Shown: one piece after another, positions 53,141-62,387 of the stretch | How the letters are laid out: every line of letters begins with the position of its first letter | Position numbering within the stretch: the first letter of the stretch is position 1 | Assembly: GCA_040218875.1 (NCBI GenBank) | Contig: JAVJQP010000048.1 | Source of the DNA: Coleofasciculus sp937127375 | Lineage (GTDB): Bacteria; Cyanobacteriota; Cyanobacteriia; Cyanobacteriales; Coleofasciculaceae | Direction: 5' to 3' (one strand) | Length of the DNA stretch: 64,000 nt | The notes under the pieces: generated by a model | What the model was told of the DNA's origin: nothing | Databases searched by the model: none | What the model saw: only the letters and a program-made list of their open reading frames with translations | Position numbers and translations under genes: made by a program

Positions 53141-54877
53141 CTACGAACCTTCCGCCATCACCATCCCTATCAGTGCGATCGCAGGAGCATTATAATCAAT
53201 CGCATATTCGTTCGTGGCATAAGATCGCTGATCATCCACATAACTTAGCGGACCCAATCCTTTCGGGGCAATTCCATCCTGGGCTTCTGTATTCGCCCCC
53301 CCTACCATTAACCCGGGAATTACCGTTTTTTTCGCGACAGCGACTCGGTGATGCACATTGCGGACTGAATTTGACCCCACAGCCGTAACAAAGGATAGAT
53401 TAAAATGATTGCGTCCTAACAAATAATCTAACTGATCCACCGCCGCCTGATAATACGCTTTATCCCCGGTTAGTTTATAGGCATAAAACAAGGTAATTCC
53501 TTCCTCCGCTACCATCTTATTCGACGCCCAAATAAACTTATCCAGTGCCAAGCGATAGCCACTGCGATTCACCGTATCCAGTAAACGATCTGCCCGTTCT
53601 AATAACTTCTGCTTCATTTGCGCCTTCAGATTTTCTGAACCTTGCTGACGCGGTTGCAACAGATAATCTGCCATCCCTAAAGCCGAGGGATCTTTCCATT
53701 CAAATAGAGTATAAGACAAGTCAGGAAGCTCTTGTTCTAAATACTCCGCAAAACTTGCATCCCCAGTCGTAATCAACAATTCCGCCGCCGCCCAAAAACG
53801 GTCATCCTTATCCGTTGTTAACGACGCTTCCGTATCCCACTCCCCAGCCAGATATTTCCCCGAGCCACTATCATCCCCCTCAACCCAATCCACACGCATT
53901 GAGGGTTCATTTTGCAAAAATTCCCAGGCTTTTCGCGCCGCTTTTAAATAATTCTTCGCCAACAACACATCATAGTCTGAATATACTCGCGCCGCCATAG
54001 CTAACGCTGCGGCAAACTTCGCTGTTTCTGGTGTGGAAATTCCATAAATATAACGCGGTTGGATATCCTCATTCGGTAGAATCATGGGGGGCCATTCTTT
54101 CCCCGAAAGCTTACGATAAACCGCACCATCGCGCCGTTGCATCGTCAGCATCCAATCCAATCCCACCTTCATTTCATCCAGCAAATCGGGTCTGCCATTT
54201 CCACTTTCAGGAATCATCAATTGGCGGTCAGAAAATAATGACGGATATTGCTCATATAAACTTAATAAACGACCCACAGTTACCGCCGTGGGTCCCACAT
54301 ATTTACCAAAATCGCCCGCATCATGCCAACCCCCTTGGGCACGTTTCATTTCACCCGCCCGATGCATGTCATCGGTATGGGCAAAGGTGCCATCATTTAA
54401 ATGGCAAGGAGAATGACCAATCCCATTAATAGAATCTCGTATTGCTACCCCGCAGCGTTGTAAATAGTAGGAACGTAGCATTTTGTTGAAAGCATCTTGA
54501 TAAATAGCCTGACCAATCTCAAAGGGATAGGACTGAATTTCTCCAATTTTCAGAAAATAGCGTCCGGGGCGGTTGAATGGGGTGAAATCAATCCATTGGA
54601 TACTATCTTGACTGGCTGTATCTTGTATCGGTGCTGACAACTCAGTCTCGAAAACCGGGCGGTTATTTCGGACGTTAATTAATTGGACGGGATTGGTGGT
54701 AGAAGAATTATAATTGAGTAAAAAGGCTAACTTAGGACGGGTTGGTGAATATCCGACTTGATTAATCAAAAGTTTACTTGGGTTATCTGGGTTTATCGTT
54801 TGCGCTTGTCCTTTAGCCCAAAATCCATACACCATCGATATTGCCCAACCGAGGAAGAAACGTCTATCGATTTTCAT
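53141..54877 (-). CDS. Glycoside hydrolase family 9 (endoglucanase-like)
   Basis: 578 residues. The N-terminus MKIDRRFFLGWAISMVYGFW looks like a signal, possibly Tat-type (RRFF). A CelD_N Ig-like domain is near 30-125 (LLINQVGYSPTRPKLAFLL). The GH9 (alpha/alpha)6 barrel spans about 130-575 with the Asp pair in GGWHDAGDFGKYV, the RNVHHR region and the acid Glu in ATNEYAIDYNAPA. It would cut beta-1,4-glucans outside the cytoplasm, for use or for remodelling the organism's own cellulose or sheath. No cellulose synthase is adjacent. Confidence 0.92.
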   Translation of the reverse strand: MKIDRRFFLGWAISMVYGFWAKGQAQTINPDNPSKLLINQVGYSPTRPKLAFLLNYNSSTTNPVQLINVRNNRPVFETELSAPIQDTASQDSIQWIDFTPFNRPGRYFLKIGEIQSYPFEIGQAIYQDAFNKMLRSYYLQRCGVAIRDSINGIGHSPCHLNDGTFAHTDDMHRAGEMKRAQGGWHDAGDFGKYVGPTAVTVGRLLSLYEQYPSLFSDRQLMIPESGNGRPDLLDEMKVGLDWMLTMQRRDGAVYRKLSGKEWPPMILPNEDIQPRYIYGISTPETAKFAAALAMAARVYSDYDVLLAKNYLKAARKAWEFLQNEPSMRVDWVEGDDSGSGKYLAGEWDTEASLTTDKDDRFWAAAELLITTGDASFAEYLEQELPDLSYTLFEWKDPSALGMADYLLQPRQQGSENLKAQMKQKLLERADRLLDTVNRSGYRLALDKFIWASNKMVAEEGITLFYAYKLTGDKAYYQAAVDQLDYLLGRNHFNLSFVTAVGSNSVRNVHHRVAVAKKTVIPGLMVGGANTEAQDGIAPKGLGPLSYVDDQRSYATNEYAIDYNAPAIALIGMVMAEGS

Positions 54878-55253
54878 GAGATTATTCGATCCTATTCATT
54901 TACAGATTTTAATCTGTAGACGCACCTTTAATTCCTAAAAAATTAATCACCTAAAGGTTTGAGGAGAGGGCGACCCGGATTCTCTTGCTTCCCTCTTGCT
55001 CCCCTCTCCCAAGCTTGGGAGAGGGGCTGGGGGTGAGGGCTGGCTTGGGAGAGGGGCTGGGGGTGAGGGCTGGCTTGGGAGAGGGGCTGGGGGTGAGGGC
55101 TGTAGCGTCACAGATAGTGGTGCAACGGTAAAGCTAGCGTGTGCGATCGCGCAAGACCCAAACGCCTATCATCATGATTTGGCGAATTTTGTCAATTTAG
55201 CGACAAAACTTAATAGAGTTACCCTCTACATTCTGAGAATATTGCCGCCAGGT
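54878..55253. other. Intergenic region with a 30-bp tandem repeat
   Basis: About 375 bp. Three 30-bp units lie at 55014-55103 after a CTCTCCCAAGCTTGGGAGAG palindrome. ORFs through the array are low-complexity and not credible. Confidence 0.7.
55014..55103. repeat. 30-bp tandem repeat, three copies
   Basis: Unit CTTGGGAGAGGGGCTGGGGG plus TGAGGGCTGG, at 55014, 55044 and 55074. The first copy abuts a CCCAAG arm giving a 20-bp palindrome. Confidence 0.9.
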
Positions 55254-56627
55254 CTAAACCATCGCTGGGGCTTTCTGTTGCCGACGCTGCTTAGGAACCA
55301 TTCGCAGGTTGCCAGGAGGCGCGATCGTTAAACCGCGACGCATCGGCTTCACCGGACGATTATCAGTTAATGCCAGTTCAAACTGTGACAAAATAGTCGC
55401 CAGCACCAGCTTCATTTCCAACAGTGCCAATGCTGAACCAATACAGCGACGGTTCCCGCCACCAAAGGGTAAATATTCGTAAGGGGAATATTGCCGTTCT
55501 AGAAAACGTTCCGGTTTAAACTGCTTTGGTTCTGGATAGAGATCGTCCCGATGATGAACTAAATAAATAGAAGGCATCAACGCTGTACCCGCTTCAAATT
55601 GATACCCTATGATTTCTATGGGTGATTTTGGAATCCGAATAAAGGTACTCGGAGCAATGGGATAAATTCGCAGGGTTTCTTGACAGACGGCTGTCAGGTA
55701 AGGAAGCCGGGAAATTGCCATCGGATCGCCCTCTGCATCCAAGGTTTCTAATTCCTCAAGCAGCTTTTGACGCACATCTGGTAGATAATGAATCCAATAC
55801 AACGCCCAAACCAGTGCAGACGCCGTAGTTTCATGACCGGCAATCAGAAGTGTCATTAACTGATCATGTAATTCCTCATCCGTCATCGGCTCACCTGCTT
55901 CATCTCGCGCCGATAGGAGTAAGGTTAAAATGTCGGTTCGTGACTCATCCCCTTGCTCCCGACGTTCGCGAATTTCATCAAAAATCAACTGTTTGATCTG
56001 CTGCTTTAACTGCAAAAAACGCCCCCAGGGACTCCACGCACCCCAATCCTGTCGCAACCAAGGGAAAAACAGCAGAGTGGAACTCAGGGGAGAGTCAAAG
56101 GATGCCAGAAGGGTACTCAGCAGATGTCTCAGTTTGATGTAACGTTCTCCGTGATCCAAGCCAAACACGGCTTGTAAAATCACCCGCAGGGTAATCTCTT
56201 GCGTATAGGTACGGATGATCAACGGTTGACCCACTGTCCATTCGGCTGTTACCGTTTCCGTAATATCACAAATAAGCTGACCATACTCTCGCAAGCGATC
56301 GCCATGAAAGGGAGGCATCAGCAGGCGGCGTTGGCGCTGATGGGGTTCACCATCTAACATCAGCAGTGAGTTATCCCCTAGTAAATAGCGCAAAACCCCA
56401 TTTCCTCGACCCGATTCAAATAACTCTGGATCAGCCGTAAAAATCTCTTTAATCGCCTGGGGATTACTCACATAAACAAAGGGAGGAGCGTTATCCCCGC
56501 CAATTTTGATCATATCTCCATACCGTTGAGCATAATTCTCTAGGTAGTCCAAGGGGCGAAAAATCAGCTTGATGATCCGGAAAATTCTCAGAAATCGTGG
56601 TGTGCGCGGACCGGTTAGTGGTTTCAT
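55254..56627 (-). CDS. Cytochrome P450 (CYP110-like)
   Basis: 457 residues. I-helix oxygen-activation motif LLIAGHETTASALVWAL near 265, ExxR in CQETLRIYP near 322, and the haem loop PFGGGNRRCIGSALALLE with axial Cys near 400. The N-terminus is not a strong membrane anchor, so it is likely a soluble bacterial-type enzyme. CYP110 proteins are typical of filamentous cyanobacteria and oxidise fatty acids, alkanes or terpenes. No redox partner or terpene cyclase adjoins. A 31-bp stretch of this gene recurs at 63388. Confidence 0.93.
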   Translation of the reverse strand: MKPLTGPRTPRFLRIFRIIKLIFRPLDYLENYAQRYGDMIKIGGDNAPPFVYVSNPQAIKEIFTADPELFESGRGNGVLRYLLGDNSLLMLDGEPHQRQRRLLMPPFHGDRLREYGQLICDITETVTAEWTVGQPLIIRTYTQEITLRVILQAVFGLDHGERYIKLRHLLSTLLASFDSPLSSTLLFFPWLRQDWGAWSPWGRFLQLKQQIKQLIFDEIRERREQGDESRTDILTLLLSARDEAGEPMTDEELHDQLMTLLIAGHETTASALVWALYWIHYLPDVRQKLLEELETLDAEGDPMAISRLPYLTAVCQETLRIYPIAPSTFIRIPKSPIEIIGYQFEAGTALMPSIYLVHHRDDLYPEPKQFKPERFLERQYSPYEYLPFGGGNRRCIGSALALLEMKLVLATILSQFELALTDNRPVKPMRRGLTIAPPGNLRMVPKQRRQQKAPAMV

Positions 56628-56758
56628 AGAGTCTTGCTGATAGCGGCTACTCTTTTTATCTTGCCTAATTTTTCCCGATACGTTGCTCTAAAATCATCAA
56701 ATTAAGTTATTCTACTTATATCTTAGGCAACCGCTAGGACAAGTAAAGAGCGGCACCA

Positions 56759-57313
56759 ATGACTCAAACTGTTCAGGCTTCCACTATCCAAATCGATGAA
56801 TTAGAATCGAGTTTTGGTTTACAAGAAATCGTCGATGATCAATTTTTTCGAGAATGGCAAGATAACTTACCAGAGATTGGCGCATGGAAAAAAGAATCAT
56901 TAGATAGATTGAAAGCCGGGTATCTGAATTTACTCAAGAAACCTCCATTCGCCGAAAATGCGATCAGGATGGCGGTTCTTCATCCCTTGCTATTCATCGC
57001 TGGATTTTATCTATCACCGTTTACCGTCAAACCGGAAAAATCAATCACCATTGCTTTAAACGATGAAGATGGCTTAATTATCGAAGGACGCATTGATGTT
57101 TTAGTTTTAAAAGAGCAGTTTTGGTTAATGGTAATTGAAACGAAACGGGCAGGAATTAGTTTAGAAGCGGGAATGGCTCAACTATTGGCTTATATGCTAG
57201 GAACACCTAATCTAGAAAAAGCGGAGGAATTTGCCGCTTGTGTCGGATCTGATACACCAATGCTATCTGATTATGCTGTGAGTCGTGCAGGTATTTATGA
57301 GGATCATCCCTAG
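56759..57313 (+). CDS. Chimeric remnant: restriction-type nuclease N-terminus joined to an antitoxin tail
   Basis: 184 residues. About 1-155 match the small cyanobacterial restriction-endonuclease-subunit-R-like family: KPPFAENAIRMAVLHPLLF, GRIDVLVLKEQFWLMVIETK (Asp and Glu-x-Lys nuclease signature) and AGMAQLLAYMLGTPN. From KAEEFAACVGSDTPMLSDYA on, the text looks instead like the C-terminus of a toxin-antitoxin antitoxin, and a PIN toxin start follows at once. A deletion apparently fused two genes. The nuclease core is intact but the end is foreign, so activity is doubtful. Confidence 0.65.
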   Translation: MTQTVQASTIQIDELESSFGLQEIVDDQFFREWQDNLPEIGAWKKESLDRLKAGYLNLLKKPPFAENAIRMAVLHPLLFIAGFYLSPFTVKPEKSITIALNDEDGLIIEGRIDVLVLKEQFWLMVIETKRAGISLEAGMAQLLAYMLGTPNLEKAEEFAACVGSDTPMLSDYAVSRAGIYEDHP

Positions 57314-57315
57314 TT

Positions 57316-57414
57316 GTGATATATCTTGTAGATACAAACATCCTGCTACGCTTTGCTGACCGCAATCATTCTCTACACTCTGTTGTGCCAAACGCTCTAA
57401 CCGACCAAAATTAG
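57316..57414 (+). pseudogene. Truncated PIN-domain (VapC-like) toxin
   Basis: From GTG 57316 the frame reads VIYLVDTNILLRFADRNHSL, with the first PIN aspartate in VDTN, and stops at TAG 57412-57414 after 32 residues. The remaining acidic residues are absent. It begins right after the antitoxin-like tail, as in intact vapBC-type pairs. Confidence 0.65.
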
Positions 57415-57879
57415 TCAGATGAATAAACATATAACTATATCACGTATTCCACTATCAATTGCGTTATTTTATATATAAATATCTTAATAAGATTAGTTTT
57501 AATATAAGAGAAAAAAATATATAAATGCTAGACGTTGTGAATTGGCAATGCTAAGCTTAACCAAAGGTTAAGGATTGGTAACAAAAATAAGTTACTATCA
57601 GCTTTTTGAACAAAAATTACTAATATAACGTGATTTCTTAAGGAGTAGCTTAATCAGTAATTCTATCTATTAACGGTAAGTAAAATATACATTTTTTGCC
57701 GTTTTTTTTACTATTGCCTAAGAAAAAACGTCTGATAAATTACCTGTTTTCAGGTAGGTATAGGAGTATTTTTTTTATAATCAGGTATTCTTTCGCTGAT
57801 TGCACTCTAACTATTTAATTCGATTTAATTTATGTTTTAACAGTAGGACAACAACCGTAATATCCATTATGATTATCCT
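57415..57879. other. AT-rich intergenic region
   Basis: About 465 bp, markedly AT-richer than the surroundings, with T-runs near 57700 and 57768 and a TACCTGTTTTCAGGTA hairpin near 57741. No gene is seen. Likely promoter region for the MATE gene and the end of the decayed toxin locus. Confidence 0.6.
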
Positions 57880-59232
57880 ATGAATGAAGCAGATTTTCAG
57901 ATTGGCTCTCGTTTTACTAAACTTACAGTTGTTAATATTATCTCCAATATTATTGTTCCTTTAGTCGGGTTAGTTGATTTAGCGTTCTTAGGGCATTTAA
58001 CCGATATTCGCTATCTAGCGGGAGTCGCTATTGCGGTCATTCTCTTCGATTACCTTTACCGCACTTGTAAGTTTTTACGCATGGCAACGACGGGTTCAAC
58101 AGCTCAGGCTGTGGGACGTTCAGACAACGAGGCTGTGTTATTAATCTTGTTGCGAAACGGTTTAGTCGCACTCATAGTTGCGGCAATTATTCTACTCTTA
58201 CATTACCCCATTAGAGAACTCGGCTTTACCCTACTCAGTGCTGCACCAGAAGTAAAAGCCGCTGCGAGAGACTATTACAATACCCGAATTTGGGCAGCAC
58301 CCGCCGCGTTATCTAATCTCGTGCTATTGGGTTGGTTTTTAGGGCAATCTCAGAGTAATAAAGTGTTAGCTCTATCCATCATTAGCAATGGCACTAATAT
58401 TGTCTTAGATTACTTATTTATTGTCCAGTGGGGATGGAATAGTGCGGGTGCGGGTGCGGCAACTGCAATTAGTCAATATGTGATGTTGGTTTTAGCGCTA
58501 ATAATGATAGCTGGAGACGGTTATTTGCCAAAACTACCAGCCGTAGCCGGACAAATTCTTGACCCCGTGGCGCTAAAAGCCACATTTCAGATGAATTTTG
58601 ATGTGTTGATCCGTTCCCTGGGAACGATTACAACCTTTGCTATCTTTGCAAGCTTGAGTGGTTTCCTAGGAACCGTCGTTTTAGCGGGCAACAGTTTAAT
58701 GGTGGAAGTGGTCAATCTCGCCGTATTTTTAATTGAGGGTTCAGCATTTGCGACGGAAACCTTAGCCGGAAATTTCCACGGTGAGGGGTGTCATGAGAAG
58801 TTGCTTCCCCTACTGCGCTTGTCTGGAGGAACGAGCCTAAGCTTAGGATTAGCTCTGGCATTGGTGTTTATTTCATTTCCCGAAAAAATGTTCGGCTTAT
58901 TAACGGATCATTTAGAAGTGATTGACCAAATTAATGACTATGTTTTATGGCTATTGCCTGTGTTAGTTATGGTGGGATTCGTGTATATGTTAGAGGGATA
59001 TTTTTTGGGATTAACTCAAATGTTTGTCCTGCGAAATGGAATCCTCGCCGCGTTCTTTATCGGATTTGTTCCTTTAGTGATTGCAGCGTGGCAGTTCCAG
59101 AATGTTCATCTATTGTGGTTGGGGTTATTAGTGTTTATGGTAATCAGAGCGATTACATTGGCTCTCTACGTACCGTCAACGCTAAAACCGGATGAGGGTT
59201 TGGAGTTAAATCTAGGTACAAGAGTCGGTTGA
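57880..59232 (+). CDS. MATE family efflux transporter (DinF-like)
   Basis: 450 residues, twelve TM helices in two halves. It starts RFTKLTVVNIISNIIVPLVG then LVDLAFLGHLTDIRYLAGVA, the conserved first-half motif of the DinF branch; the second half has LIRSLGTITTFAIFASLSGF and LAVFLIEGSAFATETLAGN. Proton- or sodium-coupled export of cationic organic compounds is expected. It is followed by a decarboxylase gene 85 bp later on the same strand, so it might export that enzyme's amine product (inference). Confidence 0.92.
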   Translation: MNEADFQIGSRFTKLTVVNIISNIIVPLVGLVDLAFLGHLTDIRYLAGVAIAVILFDYLYRTCKFLRMATTGSTAQAVGRSDNEAVLLILLRNGLVALIVAAIILLLHYPIRELGFTLLSAAPEVKAAARDYYNTRIWAAPAALSNLVLLGWFLGQSQSNKVLALSIISNGTNIVLDYLFIVQWGWNSAGAGAATAISQYVMLVLALIMIAGDGYLPKLPAVAGQILDPVALKATFQMNFDVLIRSLGTITTFAIFASLSGFLGTVVLAGNSLMVEVVNLAVFLIEGSAFATETLAGNFHGEGCHEKLLPLLRLSGGTSLSLGLALALVFISFPEKMFGLLTDHLEVIDQINDYVLWLLPVLVMVGFVYMLEGYFLGLTQMFVLRNGILAAFFIGFVPLVIAAWQFQNVHLLWLGLLVFMVIRAITLALYVPSTLKPDEGLELNLGTRVG

Positions 59233-59317
59233 ATCAAAAACAACTCAGGATGGAATTAGCGCCCGTGTAATTGTCATCTAAAAAATTTATCACTATTCAC
59301 GTTTAGAAGAGATTTAA

Positions 59318-60784
59318 ATGACGAAAGAAATTAACTATCACATGTCCCCGGAAGAATTTCGTCGTCGGGGATATCAAACAATTGATTGGATCGCTAACTA
59401 CATGGAGACTGTAGAGGATTTACCCGTTCTGTCTCAAGTTAAACCCGGAGAGATTAGAGGCAATTTGCCCGATGCGGCTCCCCAAACCGGTGAATCCTAT
59501 GATGCGATTTTAAACGATATTAATCGGATTATTGTGCCGGGATTAACGCACTGGCAATCACCTAACTTTTTTGCCTTTTTTCCAGCAGGTGCTTCTGCTC
59601 CCTCAATTTTAGGAGAATTAATGAGTGCGGGTATGGGGGTGTTAGGATTTTTGTGGGCAACCTCTCCCGCTTGTACGGAGCTAGAAACCCATGTACTCGA
59701 CTGGCTGGTTGATATGTTGGGATTACCCTCCCACTTTAAATCCTCAGAAACTGGAGGAGGTGTACTGCAAGACTCAGCCTGTAGTGCGGCTGTGGTTTCT
59801 CTGATCGCCGCCAGAGAACAAGCTCAAGCTGATATTAATCGGTTGGTAGCATACACGTCAAAAGAGGCGCACTGTTCCATTGAAAGAGCCGCAAAAATTG
59901 TTGGATTGCGCCCAGAAAACGTGCGTTTAATTGAGGTGGATGAGTATTATGCGATGTGTCCAGAAGCACTCCAACAGTGTATTGAAGCCGATATCCAAGC
60001 TGGTTTGATTCCCTGTTACTTAGCCGCAACCGTGGGAACCACCTCCTCCAACGGAATTGACCCGATCGCACAGTTAGGAGCGATCGCCCAGGAGTATCGC
60101 CTCTGGTTCCATGTAGATGCAGCCATGAGTGGTACCGCTGCTTTATGTCCAGAGTTTCGCTGGATTCACCAAGGATTAGAACAAGCTGATAGCTATTGCT
60201 TCAATCCCCATAAATGGATGATGACAAACTTTGACTGTAATTGCTTCTATGTCAAACATCGAGAAAAATTAGTTCATGCCCTCTCAATCATGCCAGACTA
60301 CCTGAAAAATGAAGCCACAGAATCTGGACAGGTGATTGACTATCGAGACTGGCAGATTCCCCTCGCTCGCCGTTTCAAAAGCCTTAAGCTGTGGTTTGTG
60401 ATTCGCCATTATGGGATTGAAGGCTTACAACATTATATTCGCAAACATGTTGCTTTAGCTCAAGAATTTGCCCAATGGGTTAACTCTGATCCACGCTTTG
60501 AGTTAGTCGTCGAACCTCCCCTGAATTTAGTTTGCTTTCGACTCAAGGGTGGCGACTCCGTGAATAATGCACTCATCCAACATCTGGATGCGTCCGGAAA
60601 ACTCTACTTAAGCCCAACCCGACTCAATCATAAATTAACCTTACGTTTGTCAATTGGGCAAGCCCAAACCGATCGCAATCATGTTAAGCAGGCTTGGCAA
60701 TTAATCTGCCATTATGCTAATGTATTAATCCCACAACCTAGCACAAATTTTATTGAAGTAAAACTCGCGAACCATTTACGATAA
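59318..60784 (+). CDS. Aromatic-L-amino-acid decarboxylase-like PLP enzyme (group II)
   Basis: 488 residues. The start is ATG 59318 (MTKEINYHMSPEEFRRRGYQ). The PLP Lys is in NPHKWMMTNFDC near 303; the ring-stacking His is in KEAHCSIERAAKIVG near 190. The mobile-loop Tyr is kept (VIDYRDWQIPL), which in this family marks decarboxylases rather than aldehyde synthases. It would convert an aromatic amino acid (Tyr, DOPA, Trp or similar) to the amine. Flanked by a MATE exporter and a PhoD-like phosphatase with equal 85-bp gaps, suggesting one operon. Confidence 0.92.
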   Translation: MTKEINYHMSPEEFRRRGYQTIDWIANYMETVEDLPVLSQVKPGEIRGNLPDAAPQTGESYDAILNDINRIIVPGLTHWQSPNFFAFFPAGASAPSILGELMSAGMGVLGFLWATSPACTELETHVLDWLVDMLGLPSHFKSSETGGGVLQDSACSAAVVSLIAAREQAQADINRLVAYTSKEAHCSIERAAKIVGLRPENVRLIEVDEYYAMCPEALQQCIEADIQAGLIPCYLAATVGTTSSNGIDPIAQLGAIAQEYRLWFHVDAAMSGTAALCPEFRWIHQGLEQADSYCFNPHKWMMTNFDCNCFYVKHREKLVHALSIMPDYLKNEATESGQVIDYRDWQIPLARRFKSLKLWFVIRHYGIEGLQHYIRKHVALAQEFAQWVNSDPRFELVVEPPLNLVCFRLKGGDSVNNALIQHLDASGKLYLSPTRLNHKLTLRLSIGQAQTDRNHVKQAWQLICHYANVLIPQPSTNFIEVKLANHLR

Positions 60785-60869
60785 AAATATCAACATTACG
60801 ATCAAATATCTTGACACTTTAGCTACCATCTGAAAACAGAATCAACAACCATCATTACAAATACACACC

Positions 60870-62339
60870 ATGATTCAATTAAAACCGCTAACCGTTGGAC
60901 CCATTCTCGGACATGTGACGGACCAAAGCGCCCGTATATTTGGACGGGCTGAATATCTGCCATCACCTCATGCATTACCCCCAGAGTGGGGTGTACAAAC
61001 CCATCAACTGTTTCAACCCTGTTTTGGTGTCGCTCGTATCCGTGCCGTGGGAGAGTCGGAGTTTCAGCCGCCCCAATTCTTTAAAATGAATCCAAATTTT
61101 GATATGTCTGGGGTGATCACGTTTACCGGACTCAAACCAGAAACTGACTATGAGTATCAAATGGGTTGGTTTGTCTGTGAAGATGAACCCGATTCCAAAC
61201 TAAAAATAGACTGGTCAAAAGCCAATCAACAACGCTTTAAATCCGGCAGTAATGATTCCCAGCGTCCTCGTTCCTTTGTCTATGGAGCCTGCCGTTATAT
61301 GCAGCGACTAGCGCCCGGAGTGTGGCGATATCTTGAGGACGGAGAGCAAACCTTTGCGGCAATTAATCAACAAATTGAGCAAGGAATTGCCACGGATGCA
61401 TTTCTTTTAGTGGGGGACCAAATTTATTCTGACGATAACTTCGAGGAAGTTGCTGATGCTGACTTAACCGTTGAGCGATATTTTGACCGCTATCGAACCA
61501 CCTTTTCACAACCCAACGTCCGCCAACTGATGGCACAAGTCCCCACCTACATGACCCTGGATGACCATGATATCCTAGACAATTGGCCCGGTAATGCTGG
61601 GGACAAAGAATGGCAACTGGTTTATCCAGCCGCGCTTCAAGCCTATGAAACCTACCAAATGAGCCATGGTCCTTTATTCCCTGCACTCGAGGAGGATGAA
61701 CGAGAACGGTATAGTGGCTACTGGGGGAATTGCCGCCTGTGGTACACCTTTCAGGATGGCTGCTGTGACTTTTTCGCCCTGGACTGTCGCACAGAACGGC
61801 AGTTAGGTGATACGAAAGAAACCCGTGCCATGCTAGGCGAGACACAACTGGAGGCTTTAAAAGCCTGGTTATGTGATGGTTCAGGTCGGGTTAAATGTGT
61901 GATGACGTCCGTTCCCTTTTTTCCAGATAAGTTGTCTGGAGAGGGACTCGATTCAGACAAATGGGGTGGCTTCCTGAAGCAACGTACAGAACTGCTCGAT
62001 TTAATTTTCGACCATGATATCAAACGGGTCGTCTTTTTAGCCGGAGATGTCGCCTGTGGCATGAGTGCTGAACTACGGTGTCAGGAAAAGCCTGATTTTA
62101 AAATAATTTCGGTTATTTCTTCAGGTCTGGCTTGGCCCCTAATTCACAGGAAGGCGAAGCACTTCCAGATGGAGGGTAAATTGGTCACGCTTTCAACTAA
62201 CCGCTACGAGTTAGCCGAAGCTGGTCCAGTGGTTTCCGTTGATCTGTTCACACGAGTCACCGTTGATTTAGATGGATTGACGGTGGAGATATTTTCCAGC
62301 AAAGGAAAATTGATGACTAAAAAAGTCCATAAGTTTTAA
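60870..62339 (+). CDS. PhoD-like metallophosphatase
   Basis: 489 residues without an obvious signal peptide. An N-terminal Ig-like domain (VGPILGHVTDQSARIFGRAE) precedes the metallophosphatase core: YGACRYMQ, LLVGDQIYSDDNF, YMTLDDHDILDNW and VVFLAGDVACGMS. These are the PhoD/PF09423 metal-binding blocks. It should hydrolyse phosphate mono- or diesters. The absence of a Tat signal suggests a cytosolic role and a substrate related to the neighbouring decarboxylase pathway, which is inference. Confidence 0.88.
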   Translation: MIQLKPLTVGPILGHVTDQSARIFGRAEYLPSPHALPPEWGVQTHQLFQPCFGVARIRAVGESEFQPPQFFKMNPNFDMSGVITFTGLKPETDYEYQMGWFVCEDEPDSKLKIDWSKANQQRFKSGSNDSQRPRSFVYGACRYMQRLAPGVWRYLEDGEQTFAAINQQIEQGIATDAFLLVGDQIYSDDNFEEVADADLTVERYFDRYRTTFSQPNVRQLMAQVPTYMTLDDHDILDNWPGNAGDKEWQLVYPAALQAYETYQMSHGPLFPALEEDERERYSGYWGNCRLWYTFQDGCCDFFALDCRTERQLGDTKETRAMLGETQLEALKAWLCDGSGRVKCVMTSVPFFPDKLSGEGLDSDKWGGFLKQRTELLDLIFDHDIKRVVFLAGDVACGMSAELRCQEKPDFKIISVISSGLAWPLIHRKAKHFQMEGKLVTLSTNRYELAEAGPVVSVDLFTRVTVDLDGLTVEIFSSKGKLMTKKVHKF

Positions 62340-62387
62340 TTAGAAAATAGGGAATGGGCAATAGAAGAATTGCCTATTCCCTTCTTA

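Noticed and set aside
54996..55331. ORF with GWLGRGAGGE repeats
   Set aside because: Translation of the 30-bp tandem array, overlapping the P450 3' end; no protein-like character outside the repeat.
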